Numbered from the stretch's first letter, positions 52,955 through 61,331 are shown. The stretch: 64,000 bases of DNA from Lachnospiraceae bacterium (GCA_030526405.1 JAUNCZ010000002.1:1-64000), one strand, 5' to 3'. Program-made: numbers and translations. The notes: generated by a model from the sequence alone, not told the origin.

Positions 52955-54226
52955 ATGAACAGAACCTATACAATCATCAGATGCGGCAAGCTTTTTGACG
53001 GTATCACTCCCGAGTGGAAGGAGGGCTTCAGCATTCTGGTGGAGAATGACCGCATTGCAGAGGTGGGCAGAGAAATCCCGGAGCCAGAGGGGGCACGGAT
53101 TGTCGATCTTACGGATGCCCAGGTTACTCCGGGTATGATCGATGCGCATATGCATATGGACTATATTGACTGGCACACGGTTAGGGAAGAGGTGTATACC
53201 ACCAGTGAAGAGGCAAAAACACTGGCTGCAGCCCGCACAGCGAAAAAATGCCTGGAAAGGGGATTTACCACTGTTCGCCATACCGGTGGCATCACCAGCA
53301 AGGGATATGGAATTCTGGATGTGAAAAGAGCCATTGAAAGGGGTTATCTCGAGGGAGCCCGCATTGTGGCGGCTCCTCTGTTTCTCTGCTCTGCAGGCAG
53401 TCATGGAGATCTTTCCCAGGGCTTTGCAGGAAATCCGGAGCTGTCCGCTGTGCTGCAGAGTCACAGAACCACACTGGGGTCTGGAAAGGATTTCTTTGTA
53501 AATGCCGTTCGGGAGCAGGTGAAGTATGGCTCTGATTTTCTGAAGATCATGGCAACAGGGGGTTTTTTTACTCCCAATGATACACCCATCCAGCAGCAGC
53601 TGAATGATGAGGAGCTGGAGGCCATCATCACCACTGCCCATGAGCTGGGACGTACCGTAACTGCCCATGTGTACACCAATGAGCTGATGCAGAAGCTGAT
53701 CCGCTTTGGCATTGACGGTATGGAGCACGGTGCTTTGATGAATGAAGAGACAGCGGCTATGTTTGAGGAGAAAAATCTCTATCTGGTGCCCACCTTCTGT
53801 CCCTATGAGGAGGCTGTGCATTATGATCCGGAGGCTATTAAGCTGAAACAGCCGGAATTCAGAAGAAAGCTGGAACTGTATAAGGATGTGCTCCAGGCGG
53901 GACGTCAGGTAATCTGCAAGAGTAAGATCCGTCTGGGCTACGGAACAGATTTTGTGGCAAATCATCAGAACTATGAGAGCGGATATGAGTACGAGGCCTG
54001 GATGAACAGCGGCATGGATCCCTTCCGTACTCTCATGGCAGCCACCTCTGTAAATGCGGGAATTCTTGGTCTGGGGGACCAGATCGGAACCATTCAGAAG
54101 GGCAAGGTGGCAGATATCGCTGCGTGGAAGAGGGATCTCATGAAGGATCCGAAGGCGTTGCTGGACTGTGCCTTTGTTATGAAGGAGGGAAAGGAATACA
54201 GAACAGAATCCTGTCTGCAGGGATAA
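52955..54226 (+). CDS. Amidohydrolase of the imidazolonepropionase/prolidase-like group
   Basis: 423 aa. Metal-binding HxH in GMIDAHMHMDY near residue 65, a lysine in DFLKIMATGG near 190 that could be carbamylated, HVYT near 232, and the catalytic aspartate in GYGTDF near 328. The end GKVADIAAW is typical of the superfamily. Relatives include Xaa-Pro dipeptidases and imidazolonepropionase, so a dipeptide or cyclic amide may be the substrate. It closes the importer cluster, 18 bases after the metallopeptidase gene. Confidence 0.75.
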   Translation: MNRTYTIIRCGKLFDGITPEWKEGFSILVENDRIAEVGREIPEPEGARIVDLTDAQVTPGMIDAHMHMDYIDWHTVREEVYTTSEEAKTLAAARTAKKCLERGFTTVRHTGGITSKGYGILDVKRAIERGYLEGARIVAAPLFLCSAGSHGDLSQGFAGNPELSAVLQSHRTTLGSGKDFFVNAVREQVKYGSDFLKIMATGGFFTPNDTPIQQQLNDEELEAIITTAHELGRTVTAHVYTNELMQKLIRFGIDGMEHGALMNEETAAMFEEKNLYLVPTFCPYEEAVHYDPEAIKLKQPEFRRKLELYKDVLQAGRQVICKSKIRLGYGTDFVANHQNYESGYEYEAWMNSGMDPFRTLMAATSVNAGILGLGDQIGTIQKGKVADIAAWKRDLMKDPKALLDCAFVMKEGKEYRTESCLQG

Positions 54227-54253
54227 TATTCCTGGCAACAGATTCTTTCAGAC

Positions 54254-54295
54254 AAAAAAACAGGGCCATCGCCAAAATGCGATGGCCCTGTTTTT
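54254..54295. terminator. Terminator between amidohydrolase and nhaC-like genes
   Basis: AACAGGGCCATCGC / GCGATGGCCCTGTT stem with A and T runs; works in both directions for these convergent genes. Its GGGCCATCGC arm matches the terminators of repeat copies A and E. Confidence 0.9.
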
Positions 54296-54319
54296 CTGTA
54301 AAGGTATGAATGTTCCGAT

Positions 54320-55639
54320 TCAGACTTTTTTTCTTGCCAGAAGAATAAAGATCAGTGAGCTGATCAGCAGCATAAATGGATAGAACATCAGCGGAATGAT
54401 CTGGAATGCTGATGTGGATCCACCCAGTTCCTTCACTGCAGACAGTGCCACCAGCATCTGGGCTCCGTAGGGGATGATCCCCTGGGAGATGCAGGAGAAG
54501 GTATCCAGTATGGAGGCAGTTTTTCTCGGTGTGATCTGATAGGTTTCAGACATTTCTCTGGCAATGGGATTGGCCATTACGATGGCAACGGTGTTGTTGG
54601 CGGTGGCGATATCCAGCAACAACACCAGAACGCCCATGCCCAGAAGGCCTCCTCTGTAGCCGTGGAATACAGAATACAGGCTGTTCAGCAGAGCATCAAA
54701 GCCTCCGTATACCCGCACCAGAGCACAGATGGCAGATACAAGAATAGCCACCATTGCAGTCTCGAACATGCCGGAAGCACCATTTCCCATGGAGGAAAGC
54801 AGGGCTGTGGCACTGATCGCTCCAGTTGCCAGCATGATGAAAGAGCCGGACAGAATTCCCAGCAGCAGCACCACAAAGACATTGATACCGATGATACCAC
54901 CCACAAGAACGATCACATAGGGAAGGATGTGGATCAGGCTGTAATCCGGAATCTCCAGAGATCCTGACGCTGATCTCAGAGACAGAATCAGAATCAGAAC
55001 AACGGAAACAGCTGCTGCCGGAAAGGCGATGGCAGCATTTTCCCGGAACTTATCCTTCATGGCCACACCCTGGCCCTTGCAGGCGGCGATGGTGGTATCA
55101 GAGATGAAGGAAAGGTTATCTCCAAACATGGCACCACCCATTACAGAGGCCACACACAGCGGCAGTGAAAAGCCGGAGGTCTGGGCCACCGCAACACCGA
55201 TGGGCACAATGAGGGTGATGGTTCCCACAGAGGTTCCCATGGAGACGGATACCAGACAGGCCACAAGAAACAGGACTGCCACAGCATATTTGTGCGGAAT
55301 TACAGAAAGCATGAAATAGGCTACGCTTGGGGCACTGTCACGGCCCACCACTCCCACAAAGATGCCGGCTTCAAGAAAGATCAGGATCATGATAAAGATG
55401 TTTTTGTCACCCACGCCCTGGGCCATAATGGACAGCTTTTCCTCAAAATCCACCTTTCTGTTCTGCAGGCAGGCCACAAGAAGAGCAATCAGAAATACAA
55501 CCACCACAGGAATCTGATAGAAGCCCATTTCCATATGCAGGCCGTATTCAAAAAGCAGGCCCAGTCCCAGATAGATGACGAGAAATACACCGATGGGCAG
55601 AAGCGCAGCGGGATTCCCCTTTTTTTGTGTTTGATTCAT
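54320..55639 (-). CDS. NhaC-family Na+/H+ antiporter-like transporter
   Basis: 439 aa, about 11 to 12 membrane segments. The family's middle part is visible: VSVSMGTSVGTITLIVPIGV near residue 135, GGAMFGDNLSFISDTTIAAC near 168 (GDNLSxISDT is characteristic of NhaC), and IATANNTVAIVMANPIA near 350. NhaC relatives exchange Na+ for H+ or for malate/lactate; the substrate here is open. The gene is reverse strand, and a TATAAT on that strand at 55704-55699 may be its -10 box. Ribosome site GGGGGAAA. Confidence 0.85.
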   Translation of the reverse strand: MNQTQKKGNPAALLPIGVFLVIYLGLGLLFEYGLHMEMGFYQIPVVVVFLIALLVACLQNRKVDFEEKLSIMAQGVGDKNIFIMILIFLEAGIFVGVVGRDSAPSVAYFMLSVIPHKYAVAVLFLVACLVSVSMGTSVGTITLIVPIGVAVAQTSGFSLPLCVASVMGGAMFGDNLSFISDTTIAACKGQGVAMKDKFRENAAIAFPAAAVSVVLILILSLRSASGSLEIPDYSLIHILPYVIVLVGGIIGINVFVVLLLGILSGSFIMLATGAISATALLSSMGNGASGMFETAMVAILVSAICALVRVYGGFDALLNSLYSVFHGYRGGLLGMGVLVLLLDIATANNTVAIVMANPIAREMSETYQITPRKTASILDTFSCISQGIIPYGAQMLVALSAVKELGGSTSAFQIIPLMFYPFMLLISSLIFILLARKKV

Positions 55640-55831
55640 AGTAATTTCCCCCGATTCATAGATTAAGCATTCCCTTTCGGAAAAAGCTCTGTTCCGCTAT
55701 TATACAATCTGTATTCCATTGAGAAAACAACAGTTGGGAAAATGCTTTATTAAAAATTTAGATATACCCATTCGAAATATCTGCTTATTTGAACAAATAC
55801 CGAACAAATTAAACACAATTTTACGACATGT

Positions 55832-55860
55832 TTCACATTTGTTTCTGATGTTGCTATAAT
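55832..55860 (+). promoter_or_regulatory. Promoter of the NLR-like gene
   Basis: TTCACA at 55832-55837, 17-base spacer, TATAAT at 55855-55860. The 55640-55945 gap also contains the reverse promoter region of the antiporter gene. Confidence 0.65.
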
Positions 55861-55869
55861 TAACGGGAG

Positions 55870-55911
55870 GATGTCGGCAAATCTGACATCTGTTCAGTAC
55901 GCCTGAGGCGT
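55870..55911 (+). promoter_or_regulatory. Two hairpins in the leader of the NLR-like gene
   Basis: GATGTC-GGCAAATCT-GACATC (55870-55890) and ACGCCTGAGGCGT (55899-55911). Both lie within the first 50 transcribed bases if the promoter call is right. Confidence 0.5.
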
Positions 55912-55945
55912 TTGGAAATATGCGAAGACTATGGGGGGATTGTGT

Positions 55946-58900
55946 ATGGAGGAAAAAAGTTTTCTTACTCCAAAAAAGTTCCTGCAGTGTTGCGGGATCA
56001 GACGGAGTAAATGTACAGAGATGACCATAGGCTCCTATCTGGGAGAACAGTTTCTGAATATCAGGATTTATCAGGAGGGGAGTACCTTTGAAACCTATTT
56101 TATTCTTCAGATTGAGGACTCTTCGTCCCGTTTTTTTCTGAATCCCAATTCAAAGGGCCGCCGATCTGTATCCCAGGATAAATGTAAGGAGCTGTGCAGA
56201 GGGCTCACCCTGCAGGTGATGCAGTCTGTGGTGGATACCATCAGGGGACGGATCAGTAATCCTGCTCTGTCCCATCCGGATTTTGAAGAAATCTATTCCT
56301 ACATGAAGGAGATGAACTGGAGCATCGATCAGGAGGCGGAGGCGGATCTGATTCTGGCACGGCACAGGGAGGACGCTGTCAGGATCATGATCCTTCTGCT
56401 GGCAGCTGTTTTTCAGGATTACTACAGCTCGGTGGGGATCTGCTGGAAGGTGAGGGGGTATCTCAATGAGAAGAGTACCTATCAGGAGGCCTCATCCGGA
56501 GCTGCCCAGCTCAGAGAGGGAGGGATTTTCCTGAAGAAAAGGGGAAGAATCCTGCCCCTGTCGGAGCTGAAAACGGATCGCACCTATGTGCGCAGGGGGG
56601 ATCTGCTGGAACAGACAGAGAAAAAGCTTGGCAAACTGGAGAGGAACGGTGAAAAGAGATTTCTTCTGCTGTATGGCCCACCGGGAAATGGAAAATCTGA
56701 ACTTGCCAGAGCCTATGCCAGTGAGACCGCAGGAGAGAGATACAGGAAGCAGTTCTGGCTCACCTGCCCGGAGACAGAACGCTTCACTCTCTCAGATCTG
56801 TGCAGGAACTGTGCCACAGAGAACAGGGAGCAGGATATCCTGGCTGTCCTGGCCTCTGCCACCCCGGATATTCTTCTGGTGGTGGACAACTGCAATGTGG
56901 AGATTACCAGCCTGATCAATGAGCTGTATTATCATACAGGGGAGGCCACTGTTCTGATCACCAGCCGGCTCAGCAATCTGTCAGGCTTTGATTCCAGAAA
57001 TGCTCTGCAGGTCTGTTCGGAGGATCAGGAGACATTCTGTGAAGAGGTGTTTCGAAAAAACTATGAAAAAAAGCAGATGGCAGGAAGGAAGCTGATTCCC
57101 GCAAGGGAAGGGGCGGCAGTAAAGGAAATCTGCAGAAGAGTGTATCTGAATCCTCTTTTTACTGCCATGATCGCCGGTTTTTTGCGGGAACACAGCAGCA
57201 GGATCACCATAGGAGAATTCAATAGAAAGCTGATGAAAAACGGCCTTCTGGAGGCATTTCCCAGATATTCCAGACTGGATTTCAGGAAGGATGAGCCGGA
57301 GCACCTTCTGCTGCGTCCGGAGGAGGTGCTGAGGATCATCCTCCGGGAGGAGCTGGACTGTATACGGCTTTTCGGGGATGAGGAGCTGCAGGTACTGCAT
57401 CTGATGATGCTGTTTCCGGCAGAGCCCATGTCCTGCTCTCTGGTCAGTGAGATTCTGGGAGATAATGATGAGCAGTGGATGATGGAGTCTGTCATTGAGA
57501 GGCTCATCGGACTGTCGCTGCTCCAGACAGAGAAGGAAAGAATCTATATGCATCCGCTTCTCTGTGAATTACTCCGCTCCGGTACTCTTATGGAGACAGA
57601 GACCCCTGTATTATTCAGTCAGGAAAAGCGGGATGCCTTTTATTCCCATGTTCTGGAGCATATCCTGCTGCTGGAGCAGAACACCCTCCGGGAATATATG
57701 CATGTTGCGGTGGCTGTGTTCAGAGAAATCCAGAGTATCGATCCGGTGCTTCGTATTCTTTTCTACAGCTTTTATAACAGAAAGCGCTGCGGCTGTTATC
57801 TGAGGGAGTTCCTGGAGGAGAATCAGGATCCACGGATCCTGGCCTGTTGGAACACAGAAAATGGCAGGGTATTCGGTATGCAGAATATGAAAACGGGAGA
57901 ACAGGAAATTCTGCTGGATCTTTCCCGGCGGGGGAAGAGTGGTCGATATTTCCGGTCTGAAAGAGGTGATTGCTCTGAAACCACCTGTCTGCAGCTGGAT
58001 TCCGACACTGAGGTGCAACTGCTGTTCTTCTATGAGGGGGCTGCTCCGGATGAACAGGGGATGGATATAGACCTTTCAGCAGGTATCTGTGGACATCCTC
58101 TGAGAGAGATTCCTGATATTTTTATGCGCCATTGCAGGAGAAGCTTTCGTATTAGTTTTCCGGAAGGAATCCGCAGGATCGGAGACTGGGCCTTCGACAA
58201 CTGTAAGGGTTTTCAGGGACCGCTGGAGCTGCCGGAATCCCTGAAGATCATTGGGAAGGGTGCCTTTCACGGCTGTACAGCCCTGTCCGGGCCACTGGAG
58301 CTGCCAGAGAAGCTGAGAGTCATCAGCGGGCTGGCCTTTTGTCACTGCACCAGTCTGCAGGGGCAACTGAATCTGCCGGAGGGACTGGAGATTCTGGGGG
58401 AGATGGCCTTCTGTTTCTGCGCTCAGCTGGAGGGAGAGGTGCAGTGTCCCGATTCTCTGATGCATGTGGGCAGAACTCCCTTTTACAACTGTGCGCGGCT
58501 GCAGCCTTCACGCCGTTTTGAAGAATTGTCCCGGGAGGAGGAGCAGACGGAGGAACAGCAGGGCAGCCGGATCTACTTTTCGCCCTTTACAGAGAAGATT
58601 GAACAGGAGGCTTTCCGTGGAAGGACCGATCTTTCAGGGGAGCTGAAGCTACCTGCATCTCTGAAAAGGATTGGGGATCAGGCTTTCTACCACTGTGGCC
58701 GTATTACTGGAACCCTTCAGTTTTCCGGTTCCCTCAGAAGCATTGGAGACGGAGCCTTTTACGGCTGTTCCGGTCTCACCGGCGGTCTTGATCTTCCGGA
58801 TACCTGTATCAGGATCGGAGACGGAGCTTTTTTAAGCTGTACCGGGCTGTCCGGTTCTCTCCGACTGCCAAGGAGAATCAGGGAGATTTCCACTGCCTGC

Positions 58901-59356
58901 TTCTTAATGTGCAGCGGTCTGAAGGAGATAAGAAATATGGAGGAACTGTCGGAGCTGACCGTAATCCGGGAGGGAGCATTTTTCCAGTGTACCTCCCTTC
59001 AGGGAGATCTGTATCTGCCGGGGAATATACGCTGTATCGAGGATGGAGCTTTTGACGGCTGCTACTCTCTGTCCGCATTGTATTTTGCAAAATCCGGTAA
59101 TCTGAAGCAGCTGGGAAATGGCTGCTTCCATGACTGCATGAATCTGAAAGGGACTCTTCGCATTCCCGTCAGTGTGGAAACAGTGGGTGTGGGCTGTTTT
59201 TACGGTTGTGGCTATGATACCTGCATTGTATACAATCCCGACTGTGAACTTCAGGAGGCCTTTATTGACAGAACCGTGCTTCTGGTGGGGTATCAGGGTT
59301 CCACGGCTGAAGCCTACGCAGCAGAGTACGGCAATCCTTTCAGAATACTGGAGTAA
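55946..59356 (+). CDS. NLR-like STAND NTPase with C-terminal BspA-type leucine-rich repeats
   Basis: 1136 aa, no signal peptide or membrane segment, so intracellular. Residues 1-200 have no recognised domain. An NB-ARC/STAND-like ATPase follows: Walker A GPPGNGKSE near 245, Walker B ILLVVDNCN near 308, the arginine sensor ITSRLSNL near 337, LNPLFTAMIAGFL (GLPL-like) near 400 and IYMHPLLCELL (MHD-like) near 535. From about 730 to 1120 come some 14 repeats of about 23 residues, each with a GAF/QAF/WAF..C core (LRR_5, BspA type), split by a Glu-rich insert near 860. BspA repeats are normally found on secreted proteins; here they occupy the sensor position of an NLR. GGGGGG precedes the ATG at 55946. 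Immune/antiphage sensing is a hypothesis. Confidence 0.82.
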   Translation: MEEKSFLTPKKFLQCCGIRRSKCTEMTIGSYLGEQFLNIRIYQEGSTFETYFILQIEDSSSRFFLNPNSKGRRSVSQDKCKELCRGLTLQVMQSVVDTIRGRISNPALSHPDFEEIYSYMKEMNWSIDQEAEADLILARHREDAVRIMILLLAAVFQDYYSSVGICWKVRGYLNEKSTYQEASSGAAQLREGGIFLKKRGRILPLSELKTDRTYVRRGDLLEQTEKKLGKLERNGEKRFLLLYGPPGNGKSELARAYASETAGERYRKQFWLTCPETERFTLSDLCRNCATENREQDILAVLASATPDILLVVDNCNVEITSLINELYYHTGEATVLITSRLSNLSGFDSRNALQVCSEDQETFCEEVFRKNYEKKQMAGRKLIPAREGAAVKEICRRVYLNPLFTAMIAGFLREHSSRITIGEFNRKLMKNGLLEAFPRYSRLDFRKDEPEHLLLRPEEVLRIILREELDCIRLFGDEELQVLHLMMLFPAEPMSCSLVSEILGDNDEQWMMESVIERLIGLSLLQTEKERIYMHPLLCELLRSGTLMETETPVLFSQEKRDAFYSHVLEHILLLEQNTLREYMHVAVAVFREIQSIDPVLRILFYSFYNRKRCGCYLREFLEENQDPRILACWNTENGRVFGMQNMKTGEQEILLDLSRRGKSGRYFRSERGDCSETTCLQLDSDTEVQLLFFYEGAAPDEQGMDIDLSAGICGHPLREIPDIFMRHCRRSFRISFPEGIRRIGDWAFDNCKGFQGPLELPESLKIIGKGAFHGCTALSGPLELPEKLRVISGLAFCHCTSLQGQLNLPEGLEILGEMAFCFCAQLEGEVQCPDSLMHVGRTPFYNCARLQPSRRFEELSREEEQTEEQQGSRIYFSPFTEKIEQEAFRGRTDLSGELKLPASLKRIGDQAFYHCGRITGTLQFSGSLRSIGDGAFYGCSGLTGGLDLPDTCIRIGDGAFLSCTGLSGSLRLPRRIREISTACFLMCSGLKEIRNMEELSELTVIREGAFFQCTSLQGDLYLPGNIRCIEDGAFDGCYSLSALYFAKSGNLKQLGNGCFHDCMNLKGTLRIPVSVETVGVGCFYGCGYDTCIVYNPDCELQEAFIDRTVLLVGYQGSTAEAYAAEYGNPFRILE

Positions 59357-59359
59357 TAC

Positions 59360-59475
59360 TGGCGAATCAAGTGGAGATATGGCGCGGGATTCTGGCCAGC
59401 TTTTGCTGACATCGTCCTCTCCTGGGTCAGAAGGAAGAGAAGGGGCCATCGCAACGGTTGTTGCGATGGCCCCTT
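59360..59475 (-). repeat. Dispersed intergenic repeat, copy E, with terminator
   Basis: Contains AATCAAGTGGA, the palindrome GATTCTGGCCAGCTTTTGCT, and ends with the terminator at 59440-59475 (AAGGGGCCATCGCAAC / GTTGCGATGGCCCCTT), which equals the hairpin of copy A in reverse orientation. It follows directly on the NLR-like gene. The rest of the gap to 59684 holds short CTGAACA-containing repeats (three units of 11 bases at about 59650-59680) and nothing else I can name. Confidence 0.75.
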
Positions 59476-59684
59476 AGTTTGATGTGGTGTGTGAAAGATG
59501 TGTCTGTTTAAAATGACGTCTCCGGACAGGATGGAAGTTCAGATTATAGTCTGAAGACGTTTGCAATAGAAATGAACCCTTTTTCCTCACATCCCTATTG
59601 TAATACAGGGGCAGGTACCATTTCCAAGACACATCCTGAACAAATCCGGGAACAGATCCTGAACAGATGCTGAACAGAGTCTTC

Positions 59685-60647
59685 TTATTCTGAACAACCC
59701 TGTTCCGGCTGATCCATCTTAAAAAAATCCCGGAAGCGTTTCCTGAACAGGGCAGAAGCTTCTGTTCTCAGTTCCTCTGTGAAGCGGGCGTAGAGCTCCA
59801 GAAATTCCTTTCCCTGGGCAGTCAGCTCGCTGTGGCTTCCCTTCAGTCCGCCCTTGGTTCTGGCCACCAGAGGGCAGTGGAGTTCGTTCTCCAGCCGCTG
59901 GATCAGATTCCAGCTGGTGGTGTAGGAAATATGCATGCGGTTGCAGGCTTCTCTGACATTGCCAGTTTCATCGATCAGCATCAGCAGTGTAAAAACCTGC
60001 TCATCAAAAAATATCTTTTCTCTGGCAAGACCGATCCGCAGATTGACCCGGACAAGATTTCTGTTGTGAAGATTCAACAGCTTCTGATACTCATCGGAGC
60101 TTCCGGGAATCTCATCCACCAGAATTCCCCTGTCATCCACCTCCACGTAATCGGTGGTTCCGCCGGCCCATCGGAAGGCTTCCTGGAGTCCGCCGTCTCC
60201 CCGGTAAGACAGGATATCTTCGATATAATCCGCTGAGAACAGCACCGGGTGGCCGGGAACTCCCTTGCAGACAGGCACCGCAATGGGGCTGTTGGAGAGC
60301 AGAAGACTTTGAATGGTATTGCTGGTAAACAGAGGCAGATCTGCAGGGGTAAACAGGATTCTGTCGCATTTTCCCTGCAGGTAGCGAAGCCCGTGTTTTA
60401 CAGACTCCAGCATATCTGTTGTTTCGTAGTTTTCATTTTTGATAAAAATCACATGACTGGAGGTGAGAAGTCTCTCCAGCTCGTCACTGTTATGGCCTGT
60501 GACAGCTACGATCCTGGAGATCCCTGCATTTCTCAGAGTAGCCACGATCCTTTCTATGGCAGTGATGGTCCCTATATTATCCAGAGGGCCACAGGTGCTG
60601 TTGCTTTCAGGAAGACCTGCAGCCGCGATCAATGCGCCGATTTTCAT
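59685..60647 (-). CDS. MobA/MocA-like NTP transferase fused to ModE-type winged-helix domain
   Basis: 320 aa from the start at 60647, with AAAGGAGG upstream. Residues 1-195 are a MocA-like nucleotidyltransferase: GALIAAAG at 4-11, ILFTPADLPLFT (metal site) near 96 and GVPGHPVLFS near 127. The usual SxRMGxxK part of the nucleotide loop is replaced by PESNSTCGPLDNIGT, lacking the lysine. Residues 220-300 follow ModE/LysR-type HTH: GNVREACNRMHISYTTSWNL, then RTKGGLKGSHSELTAQGKEF. MocA makes the cytosine dinucleotide form of molybdopterin, the form used by the Mop-type oxidoreductase encoded divergently. The fusion may join cofactor synthesis and gene control. Confidence 0.8.
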   Translation of the reverse strand: MKIGALIAAAGLPESNSTCGPLDNIGTITAIERIVATLRNAGISRIVAVTGHNSDELERLLTSSHVIFIKNENYETTDMLESVKHGLRYLQGKCDRILFTPADLPLFTSNTIQSLLLSNSPIAVPVCKGVPGHPVLFSADYIEDILSYRGDGGLQEAFRWAGGTTDYVEVDDRGILVDEIPGSSDEYQKLLNLHNRNLVRVNLRIGLAREKIFFDEQVFTLLMLIDETGNVREACNRMHISYTTSWNLIQRLENELHCPLVARTKGGLKGSHSELTAQGKEFLELYARFTEELRTEASALFRKRFRDFFKMDQPEQGCSE

Positions 60648-60670
60648 AGCGTGCGCCTCCTTTACAGAGA

Positions 60671-60746
60671 AATTCAAGTCGACGCTTGCGGAGACTTGGC
60701 GCGCGATTCTGGTCAGCTTTAGCTGACATCTTCCTATCAGAATCGC
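60671..60746 (-). repeat. Dispersed intergenic repeat, copy F (partial)
   Basis: Shares ATTCAAGT and the palindromic block GCGATTCTGGTCAGCTTTAG with copies B and E. GCGATTCTG (60703-60711) pairs with CAGAATCGC (60738-60746) around the inner TCAGCT / AGCTGA stem. No terminator arm is attached. It lies in the likely leader of the MocA-ModE gene. Confidence 0.6.
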
Positions 60747-60765
60747 TGCGCATCCTCGCGGAGCG

Positions 60766-60857
60766 TTTTATCTCAGTCGGAGATTGGACTCCCACTGAGA
60801 CTAATTTGTCAATACTCACCACCTATAGAGGTGGGAGTCTTCTCCACTGAGATAAAA
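60766..60857. other. Structured 92-base element with two alternative folds
   Basis: Outer arms (60766-60795 and 60831-60857) pair as TTTTATCTCAGT ... ACTGAGATAAAA and ACTCCCAC ... GTGGGAGT. Each half can also fold alone: CTCAGT-c-GGAG-attgga-CTCC-c-ACTGAG on the left (60772-60799) and ACTCACCACCT ... AGGTGGGAGT on the right (60813-60839). It could be a leader switch for the reverse gene or a leftover end of an IS200/IS605-type element; no transposase is present. Confidence 0.5.
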
Positions 60858-60983
60858 ATATATACTAATCTGGTATTAAAACTTCGTATAATATAGATAA
60901 AAAAATAATGTTTTCGGATAAAAGAATACTATTTATGCACAAATTATAGCACTTTATTTATGCGAATACAAATTATTTGAAAG

Positions 60984-61013
60984 TTGGTGCCGATATAGTC
61001 AAAAAGGTATAAT
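60984..61013 (+). promoter_or_regulatory. Promoter of the aldehyde oxidoreductase unit
   Basis: TTGGTG at 60984-60989, 18-base spacer, TATAAT at 61008-61013. Transcription would start near 61020, only a few bases before the first ATG. Confidence 0.55.
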
Positions 61014-61026
61014 AAAGCTATAAAAG

Positions 61027-61308
61027 ATGTTTATTCTGAAAGGGGATGAGATTACGGAAGAGGAGAAAGTATTTGAAATTACAGCCAGTGAGGTAACCAT
61101 AGAGGTGCGGGACGCAAAGACAGGAGTTACCTACAAAAGGACACTGCCCATCGATTTTTATGAGAATGCGAATTTTCTGAAACTGACCGGGGAAAATTTA
61201 GATGGCAGTTTATCCTCTATCGTTTTTTATTCCATGAGAGGAATTGAGCGGGTAAAAGATCTGACAGGAAAGGGTCCTGATCATGATCCCTGCGGTACAC
61301 ATCGGTAA
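61027..61308 (+). CDS. Small protein of unknown function ahead of the molybdoenzyme gene
   Basis: 93 aa, hydrophilic, no signal peptide, mainly beta-type sequence (ITASEVTIEVRDAKTGVTYK, FLKLTGENLDGSLSSIVFYS) and a C-terminal His/Asp-rich tail DHDPCGTH. The ATG at 61027 has no ribosome site and would be almost leaderless from the promoter at 60984; AGGGG at 61041 points to possible initiation a little further in. It ends 23 bases before the oxidoreductase start. No family recognised; a role in that enzyme's expression or assembly is only suggested by position. Confidence 0.55.
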   Translation: MFILKGDEITEEEKVFEITASEVTIEVRDAKTGVTYKRTLPIDFYENANFLKLTGENLDGSLSSIVFYSMRGIERVKDLTGKGPDHDPCGTHR

Positions 61309-61331
61309 ATACCTATAAGGAGCGTGATGAT

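Noticed and set aside
52760-54238. Reverse open frame of 492 codons
   Set aside because: Antisense to the amidohydrolase gene, which has clear metal-binding motifs.
60766-60857. Molybdenum cofactor riboswitch for the aldehyde oxidoreductase gene
   Set aside because: The likely promoter of that gene lies downstream of the element, and the conserved core of the class is not recognisable.
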